From contig OY747713.1 of the NCBI GenBank assembly GCA_963556495.2, positions 28,668,961-28,732,960 on the forward strand: DNA of 64,000 bases, given 5' to 3'. How positions within the stretch are numbered: position 1 is the first letter of the stretch; the number at the start of each line of letters is the position of its first letter. Positions 56,511-64,000 of this stretch are shown one piece after another. Source of the DNA: Valencia hispanica. Lineage: Eukaryota; Chordata; Actinopteri; Cyprinodontiformes; Valenciidae. The notes under the pieces were generated by a model that worked only from the letters and a program-made list of their open reading frames with translations, made no database searches and had not been told where the DNA came from. The position numbers were made by a program, and so were the translations under genes.

Positions 56511-57086
56511 CACAGCGGTTTGATCATAATTTTAAACATCTACCATTCTGACACCCCGCTTGTATGCGATCCATTGCGTACTGTGCACACAGGGGTCCCC
56601 TTAACCGAATATTTTCCATATTAGTCCGTTTTTTTTTAAAACTGTGACGGAAAATCCGAAGGCCACTTGTCATTTTGACAGATTATAATTCACACCCCTG
56701 ACCATTTGGTGCAGACGCGTGGACATTTTTAGGTTGGAGTTAAAGCGCGGAGTACAAGTAACTGAATCAATAAATTAATAATAAAAAGGTTTGCATGAAG
56801 CCATCTGAGCATCATCTCAGACCGGGAAGCTTTAGAATGTGACTGTTACCGGTGCGGCTGGTTAAAGTTGTGCTTCAAAGAGCCCGATGTGGTGCCAAAC
56901 ACTCGAGCGAAAGAGCGCATGTTCCGACATTTTCTGCTGCTGAAGCGATATGAAGCTGGGTTCAGAGAGTCTTTCCAACCTCTGATCACTTGAATCAGAG
57001 AAATGTTGCCAAATTTCTAAACTTTGGCTAAAGTGGAGCTTTTAGTTCCAGTCTCCAGTGCGTCAGCGAAGATTTAGCCTCTAGAA

Positions 57087-57300
57087 CAGGGGTTCTCAGC
57101 CTGAGGTTCGTGTGCCCCAAGGGGGTCATTAGAGATTGCAGGGGTCTGTACAATCTTGTCTGTGCTGAGGTTGTAAGACTTTTGCTGATACTATTCTTAT
57201 ATATATGTAATTTTTTTTTACAAATAAACATTTCATAATCTGAAGGGGATTCTGCACATATTTCATTACATACAAAAATGGAAACCAGCACATTTCAGAA
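57087..57300 (+). mobile_element. hAT/Charlie-like end (CAGGGGTTCTCA)
   Basis: The segment begins 'caggggttctcagcctgaggttcgtg...ccaagggggtc', a terminal motif common to Charlie-type hAT MITEs. The opposite end was not located, so the right limit is arbitrary. Confidence 0.4.
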
Positions 57301-57304
57301 GGCT

Positions 57305-59660
57305 TGTTAACCTGTAAAAAAAGTACACAGACAACAAAAGTGATATCATTAACAAAACAAAAAACTAAAATATATAAGATGAAGTACACAACCAGAACAC
57401 ACACAAATAAAAACAAAGTTTAGAAAAGCTGCTTCCTGAATTTTTAAATATTTTATGAGATACAGCAGTGTTTTCATTTTCAATGTTATCAGCTCTTTGT
57501 TGAGGCAAGTCCTCCTTGCCAAAACTCCGTGTGTGCTCCCCTATAAATGGGGCGTTTGCTGCACCATTTGCCTTTCTCTGATGTAATAAAGAGCTGTGAA
57601 GTATCTTAAAGACAATTATGTGGCAAAAAAAACAACCTGTCAGTAAAGCTGGAAGACGTCGGGGTGTAAATGCTTAATCGAGCACATCTGTAAGTCGTTT
57701 ATTTTACGACTCAGTGAACTCTTAATGTTTGCCATATGTATAATGTAATAGCTACACAGAGGCCTAAAACTTTAAACATGATAATGTAGTGGGAACCGAC
57801 CTTTGGTTTTTTATCTTTAAGCTCCAGAGGCTTCTGGTTCTTCTGCCCACTTCATCTAACAGCTGAATCTTATGAGTCCGGTAAAATAAACTTCAAGCCA
57901 AAATAAAGCATCTTTCTGAAAATAATGAGCCAGTCTGTCTAAATAAACAATGATTTTAAGATATTCAGAATTTTTCTTGTATCATCTGGTTTATATGAAA
58001 GCCATGACAGGTGCAATGGATTTTGTCGAGAGACAAAGCAAGAGGTGGTGAAGATTAAATGAAATTAAAGTAACCCATAAGTAATCATCGGCAGGTTCAA
58101 TACTGATTGTTTATCATGTCAAAAATCTAAATGTGAAGCTACTTTGATTACGTAGAATGATAATACGTTGAAAACATGTTGAATGTGAAAAATAAAACAC
58201 AAACAAGACTTCAAATTAAATATTGTCCGTTGTAATGTAATATCTGTGAAGGGAAGTAAGAACTCTTGGTAATGAGCTAGCATTTCAGGGTTTGAAGGCA
58301 AGCATTTGGAATCGCTTGCCTTCAAACCCACTGAGTCGATTTTGCACTGCATGGCTGAAATGCTAGCTGTCACCATCATGTTTCCACCGGTCTGTCTCCT
58401 AAAATGTCCGGGTTGCACGCCGATTTTTTATGTTCCTGTCATTTAATTATTATGAAATATAACCGATTCTGAACATATATGAATAGCTATAGATTTGGAT
58501 TAATACAGTTTATGGTGCTGTACCTCAACAGGCTCACTCAGTGATATTCATAAGGACCTGCTCGAAAAGATGTACAACTTCAATATGTTACCTCAGTAGA
58601 AAATCACAACCATGTAGAACAAGAGGTTATCAAGTTTGGTGAAATGAGAGCTGCCCACACAACACTGACCTTACAATTACTCTCCCTTTGCAGTTCATTC
58701 CTCAGGGTCACCATTTAATCACTCAAGCATGTGCCTGATAGAAAGTCACAGCAGCAATTGACACTTTAACCTGATGTACTACTGAAATGAAGAGAGTGAT
58801 AACTTTCTATGATGAGCCTCATGATGGCCTCCATAGAGTCGAACCCATAAGAACGAAGACGTAACTGCTCAACAGTCCAGTACTTTTCTTCCTATTCTGT
58901 ACATTTACTTGTGTTAATTGTTAGACTGGTTAGACACGCATGAGGATCCATCAAAGTATGAGCCTAATTAGTGTCTAACGTGGCATGTAAACAGACTACA
59001 ACTCCATCAGCAGCTGCTCAGTTGAGCAAAAGAAACAAGGATAATGGAGTGCGGAGAGTAGAATGAAGAGAAACAGTGTGCTTATGCCAGGTGTTGTGGT
59101 GATTTACTATCTGTTTTAGCATGTTTATTTCACCTTAATAGAGAAATAAGCAGTATTGTGTTGTGTTGTTGACAGAAAACTAAGTAGCTGGGTACATGTA
59201 GCTTCTATTTAATTTAGACAGTACAGGGGGACAAATTATTTATATAAAAGCAAAGCAAATTGATATAGACTTAAAGTGTCTCTGGTCTATACACACCAAA
59301 AAACCCTGCTGCATTTCCATGGCACACAGGCATAATGTACAAGACAAGACTCAAGAATGAGGGGTGATAATGGGCTGCCAAAAAAGTAAGCTTTTAAATA
59401 AACTAAAGAATCCTTTTTTAAATTCAGTTGGTATAAGAAAATAATCTAGTGTGGCTGGGAGGTTCAGTCTGCATTTGATCCCCAACAAAAGAATGAATTA
59501 GATTACATTACATAGTCTTCAATAGAAACAGGCAAGAAGGGAAACACTTTCTTTTTCACTAGGAACTGTGCTCAAAGTCAGAACTAATGTTCTACATCTT
59601 GGATGAATTATATTTTATGCATATGTCTGTAGCAAAGGGCAATATCTTCAGCTTTTCACA
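57305..59660. other. no gene recognised; contains compact hairpin
   Basis: AT-rich. A compound hairpin at 58275-58368 is the only marked structure. Confidence 0.45.
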
Positions 59661-60253
59661 GCTATGAGCTGATGACTCAGCGCCTGATGAACTTGTATCA
59701 CAGCAACATCGAGAGTATTAAAAGGAATGTCCTCAGCAACAACTACAAGAAGCTACTAAACACACTCATTGAACTCGCCATCAAACAAAATGGTTCACAG
59801 AGTGCAAAATTTACCTCAGAAACAACTCCATGACCTATGAAGCAGTGTCTCAGAGGATTTTAAATAGTTGTTTTTCTAACCTCCTGAAACAGCTAGCTGT
59901 ACTGTACAACAGTGCTAAAGCTAGCTTACATAAACAGAAACAAATAGAGGATATTCGGTCCAATTTGTGTGCGTTTTTACAAATGTTTTTCCTTTTTTGT
60001 AAAACCAGTGAGAATTTCTAAATATTCTGTTCAGTATCGAGGCCATTTACCATAAGAAATGAGAGAAGAAATCAATGCATTTCAGTTTTAAACATTTAAA
60101 CACCTAAGAAACATTCACCAAACAAACATTATTAAGTGCAATTGCGAGTTACTGTTTTATTAGGTGTGTGGCAGCCATATTGAATACAAGCTTGACGCTG
60201 TTCAGAAACCTCAAACTATTCAAGTCACAAATCCGACTTCAGACTATTTGTTA

Positions 60254-60921
60254 AGCCTAGTTTATGCTTCTCTATCTGTGGAGGTGCGGAGTCACGCAGC
60301 ACCATTATCCGTCGAGGCAAGGGCTCTCCAACAGGCACGCAACTGTGGACGGAGTGGAGCCAAAAATTTTTAACTATCCGTTTAACACAATGGAGAGCGC
60401 ACATCTGTGATTGGTCAGCCCAACATCAGCCCAAGATCATTTGACCAGAACGATGCTCTATAGTTGATGTAATTAGTAGTCAATGCAGCCTTGGGGCACT
60501 AGATGCTTTATATTGCAAGGACATTTGATCTAATATGTTTTTTTGGGCGATTTTGAACACCAGGAGCTGTAGAGAACAACAAAACAGACCGCTGTTTACT
60601 GGTTTACATGAGTTTTTAGCGTATTCAATGAGCTGAACTTCTAGTAAAAAGCTTTCCAGCTCAATCAAAACTCGCTCTCTGTCAGCCATTGCTCTTTGAA
60701 TGGATGTGCTTTCACAAGCTGAAGTAAATAAACTGTCGTCAACCAAAGACATCACTGCAATGGTAGGCAGACCTGCCAGAAAAGGTCTGTATCCCCTGCT
60801 GTCCTGGTGGAGAATTGCTTGGCAACAATGACACACCAACAGAAGTATAAAACGGAAAACGTCTCCAATTCGTGTGTGTGTGGGTGCAAACTTGCTGACA
60901 GAGAAGCATACACTATAGGCT
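60254..60921 (-). mobile_element. non-autonomous PIF/Harbinger element with TTA duplication
   Basis: Ends are AGCCTAGTTTATGCTTCTC and the complement of AGCCTATAGTGTATGCTTCTC. TTA flanks both sides (60251-60253, 60922-60924), the 3-bp TWA duplication of Harbinger elements. The minus strand keeps an exon-like frame starting MADRERVLIELESFLLEVQ (ATG near 60691), a helical leader. No DDE domain is left. Confidence 0.75.
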
Positions 60922-60929
60922 TTAGTTTG

Positions 60930-61815
60930 AAGGTGAGTGTTTTAAGCTTGTCACCTTGTATCCATTTTTAAAACTCACTGTCTATATGATGAAGGTAATG
61001 GTTAAAGCCTCCACATAAAGCTGGCTCACAACACATAAGAGCATTGAAGAAGCCTCTGCCCCTCTTTAAATCATTTGTGTAGCAGCGTTTTGGAAACTCA
61101 GAAACAATTTGGAAACTCAATCCAACAGAACCCCTTTGGGAGGCATCGGAAGACACCTTCTCGTCCAACATTAGTGTCTGACCTTATAGATGTGCTTCTT
61201 AAAGTTTAGTCAAACTTTTCCAGAAACACATTCCTGAACGTGTAGAAAGCCTTCCAAGCAGGAAAGGAGCTGTTACAGCTCCCAAGAGTGAACCCTTAAA
61301 CCTTAAGGATTAGGAAGAGTTCATGTGTGTGTTAAGCCATCTGAGTGAATAACTGCAATTATAGTGTAGGCTACTCCTTCTTCAGTGTTGAAAGTTGGAT
61401 CTACTGCTGGTTAAAAACTATTGCAACTGTGCAAAGCCTACCAAGAGCTTTATCATTTTTATTAACGAGGTATCCTTTCACACTCAAAATCAATTAAATA
61501 AATTAAATAAACGCAATGACAAAGGTATTTTCAGCACAAACAGCGAGCCAAACAGGGTAAGCTTAGTAGCTTTAATACATGGGTTAGGTTACAGCGGGTA
61601 TCAAATAACAAACGTATAAATCAGTGATCGTGTTTCTTTGCCCCAGTAAAAACGCAACATTTCTCAAAAAAATGTTGTGCATAAACCGGTGTATATTATA
61701 AGAAGACAAAAAGAAACCTTTGGAAACTTTTCATGCAGAAATGTGAAAGAGATGAAAATGCGCTGAATGCAACTGCAATGCACATTTGGATCGGTATGAT
61801 GTAAAGGAGGGAAGA
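60930..61815. other. no gene recognised
   Basis: AT-rich sequence leading into the CpG-rich promoter segment. Confidence 0.4.
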
Positions 61816-61819
61816 GGGC

Positions 61820-62740
61820 TTTTAGAGCGCATCAGCTTTCCTCTTGGCCCACAGCGCGGTCAGCCTACGGGACTGGAGTTAAAGACCAATAATGAGGCAT
61901 CTATATGTGCTTACACTTCCTGAATCCAGAGCAACAAACGCGCACTTCTTGAGCGAACGAGCCTCGTGGAAGGCGGCGGGAGCATCAGCTTCCTCGCTGC
62001 GTAACGTGCTGCAAACACGCAACTTCCACGGCCGCTGCGCACTTGTTTCACAAAACCAGAACTAAAAGAAGCGCAGGGAGCCAATCCACCACCACTTTAA
62101 TTCATTCATCACGGCTGAAACGCGTTTTGGTCCTAAAGCTGCGGTGAACAGAACGATCGGTCTCCATGCAGAACAACATGCATGCATGTCAATACAAAAA
62201 CAAAGGGGGGGGGGGGGGACGGCGCCCAAAAGCCGCTAAAGGCCACTTCACAAAGTAAGCGACATGCAGCGGATGAAGGCTGGGGAAAGCTACGGAGAGA
62301 GAGGGAGATCCGACAGGAAACACAGAAATATCCCACTACAACGTAACCAACACACACACGGAGAAAGGCTCTGTGAGGCAAAACAGAACCCGATCATCAA
62401 CAATTAGCGCTCAACACAAAGCAAGGTGAAGCTGAATGTAGGCAGCAAATAATAAAGGAAAACGTGACTGAACAAACCTGTCGAGTCGAGGAGGGCACTT
62501 CTTCCTCAACAGCGCTGATGTCCAGAGTTTGTGTGTGTGCTGCGACTCTCTGTGCCGTTTGTGTCTGTGCGCCACTCTTTGGTGTTTCCTCCAACCCTGA
62601 AGAGATAGTGCTGATGTTTCCACTTCCTCCTTTCTTCTGCCGTCTGCTGGCTGCCTCTGTGCTGCCAGACTTGCAGGACGCACGAAGAGACGCAGCGACA
62701 GAGCGAGACGGGACACATTTCAGTGTAAAAAAAAAAAAAA
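61820..62740 (-). promoter_or_regulatory. CpG-rich segment, likely elmo1 promoter region
   Basis: Base composition changes sharply here: many CpG dinucleotides and GC-rich stretches (for example around 61850, 61960-62050 and 62640-62710) stand out from the AT-rich flanks. Several GGAAGT/ACTTCC (ETS-like) words occur, for example at 61915-61920 and 62625-62630. A G-run of 14 lies at 62205-62218. This fits a vertebrate CpG-island promoter spanning the start of elmo1 and the first part of intron 1. No TATA box was identified. Confidence 0.45.
62478..62740 (-). other. elmo1: candidate non-coding exon 1 of elmo1
   Basis: On the minus strand this CpG-containing segment reads down to a donor-like CAG|GTTTGT (exon edge at 62478). 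It contains no long open frame that looks real, as expected for a 5' UTR exon feeding the acceptor at 1233. The transcription start is not visible; a run of 18 A on the plus strand (62727-62744) lies near the upstream edge. Assignment rests on position, composition and the donor match, not on protein homology, so it remains a prediction. Confidence 0.45.
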
Positions 62741-62764
62741 AAAAGAGCCAACTATCAGACGGTT

Positions 62765-63055
62765 AAAAAACAGTTTAAAATATTAAAGATGTGTATATGA
62801 AAATATTTTTATTCATTGAAAGTTTTTGATGTGAACCACAAGAGCAATTGCCCAGAGGGGCCATTAGAAAGGGGTTGCAGAAGCACAAGATAAATCAAAG
62901 ATTAAAAGACAAATAAAAAACAACAACTTTCCTGTCAATTGTGCCTTAAGCAAGTTTTCTATTGTTTTTATGCATATACAGACAGCAGGAAGTTGCCACC
63001 ACCTGCTTGCTGCTGTGAATCAGGAGACTGTTTTACATGATTTGTGCGGGACTGC
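62765..63055. other. upstream flank of elmo1, nothing recognised
   Basis: AT-rich; no promoter motif that I could support. Confidence 0.35.
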
Positions 63056-63059
63056 ATTG

Positions 63060-63475
63060 ACTTTTATCCCACTCAGGGATCAAATGGGTCAAATAGACAC
63101 TTCTTTTATTTATTTACTGTTATTTAACTATACGATCCCCCTAGCTCAGATTTAGAGTACTACAACACCCCTGACCATGTGTATGCTGATGACACACACT
63201 ATAACTATATATGAGTAGAGCCTACTACAGACACTGAGTCAATGTTTTGATAATATTATTGAGTGAATATGTCAGACTTTCCTTTAGCTTAATGCAGAAA
63301 ATACATAAATAATTGTTTTTTGGTCCCAAAAAGGCAACGATAGAGATCAGAGCTCAACTACACACAAGCATACAAGAAACCTTGGTGTTGTTTTGGATAC
63401 AAATCAAAAATGTAATAACCACATCAATTATGTTGTTAAATCATTTTACAATCAACTGAAAAACCTTTAGTAGAA
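63060..63475 (+). mobile_element. decayed L2-like LINE with YADD motif
   Basis: A shifting frame reads FIYLLLFNYTIPLAQI (compare LF-LY-LPL-QI), then VYADDTHYNYI with the reverse-transcriptase YADD motif (about 63179-63195), then after stops ETLVLFWI/LGVVLDTNQKCNNHINYVVKSFYNQLKN, the 'NLGV-LD--L-F-SHI--V-K-AFYHLKN' block. It is old and frameshifted, with no ends visible. Confidence 0.65.
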
Positions 63476-63479
63476 TAAA

Positions 63480-64000
63480 TGGGTATTTACCATGGGTAGG
63501 GTGCTGTTTGCTTTTAACATATTTACAGAACTTTAGTTCAAAAGTTAGGAAATATTCTTTTAATCCTGCATTGCCACATGCAGTGTGTCTCCTGTGACCA
63601 TGATCAGCGGTTAATAGACAAGAGGAGGGAGTATAGACTGTATAAGGGAGGGACACAAAACTCCCATTACAGACAACCATACATGCATGGATCAGAGAAG
63701 AGGAATTAACAAAAAGGTGTAAATCCGACAAGGACGCCACATTGATTCTTTACTTCTAGTAAAACCCACTCATCACAAGCAGGCACAGAACGATAGTGGA
63801 GAGGAACAACTCCCCTTTAACAACAAGAAAGTCCAACAGAACCAGGGTGAAGATGGATGGATATCTGCCTCAACTGACTGCTAATGATAGAGAGAGAGTC
63901 TTGCTGGGGTAATTGAAGACGACAGAACTGTATGTCATCAATGCTTTGTCCTGCTTAGAGAAGGTATGTAAACTAAAAAACCGGCAAAGGCTGTATTCCA
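63480..64000. other. no gene recognised (right edge)
   Basis: No supported feature; chance frames only. Confidence 0.4.

Larger units (their letters stand above)
1233..62477 (-). other. elmo1: probable elmo1 intron 1 (~61 kb)
   Basis: This is the interval between the acceptor at 1233-1234 and the candidate exon 1 donor at 62477-62476 (minus strand CAG|GTTTGT). No further exon with convincing protein homology was found on either strand. It is mostly AT-rich and full of transposon remnants. Additional small non-coding exons or alternative promoters cannot be excluded by eye. Confidence 0.5.

Noticed and set aside
1..64000. Endogenous retrovirus or LTR element
   Set aside because: No paired LTRs, primer-binding site, gag/pol/env order or protease motif was seen; RT motifs present belong to LINEs.

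Overview
The window is vertebrate nuclear DNA and almost certainly from a teleost fish. It carries fish-type repeats (Rex1 and Rex3 retrotransposons, L2-like LINEs, a tRNA-derived acanthomorph-type SINE, V-SINEs, and many Tc1, hAT, Harbinger and Kolobok-like DNA transposons) and two pieces of one host gene. No bacterial-style operons, rRNA genes, CRISPR arrays or convincing free-standing tRNA genes were seen. The species cannot be named from this sequence.

Host gene: the minus strand carries the 5' part of elmo1 (engulfment and cell motility 1, the adaptor that works with DOCK proteins to activate Rac). The exon with the start codon is at 1077-1232. It has good splice sites and encodes the first 26 residues, beginning [18 protein letters not shown] CpG-rich segment near 61.8-62.75 kb with a donor-like site is the likely promoter and non-coding first exon. 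If so, about 61 kb of the window is one first intron, and the rest of the gene lies beyond the left edge.

The intron is a transposon graveyard. From left to right: several decayed Tc1 pieces (1-4.3 kb, 12 kb, 21.4 kb); a Harbinger-type remnant (5.1-5.6 kb); a Kolobok-like foldback element with its first exon in inverted duplicate (8.2-9.2 kb); a hAT element with a perfect 8-bp target duplication (16.6-17.9 kb); a non-autonomous DNA element (18.6-19.2 kb) with a second copy at 48.5-49.1 kb; a SINE (20.5 kb); an element with an intact first exon (22.0-22.8 kb); an L2-like LINE (24.6-25.2 kb); a nested stack (28.3-32.0 kb) in which an old Tc1 holds a MITE, a Rex3 piece inside the MITE, and a 2.4-kb long-inverted-repeat element; two better preserved Tc1 elements (32.2-33.6 and 35.3-37.0 kb); V-SINEs, one split by a hAT element that keeps a BED zinc-finger exon (39.4-40.3 kb); another hAT element (40.4-41.9 kb); a Rex1-like LINE broken by two DNA transposons (47.8-50.0 kb); a second Rex1-like copy with a long open frame (52.6-53.6 kb); hAT-like pieces (56-57 kb); a complete small Harbinger element (60.3-60.9 kb); and an L2-like remnant upstream of the promoter (63.1-63.5 kb).

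Most worth following up are the 29,067-31,449 element, whose arms are themselves inverted repeats and which shows a 6-bp target duplication; the Tc1 at 35,333-36,957, whose transposase is interrupted by one TGA codon; the inverted-exon Kolobok-like foldback; and compact hairpins at 58.3 and 53.9 kb. All family names are from memory of sequence motifs; no searches were run.
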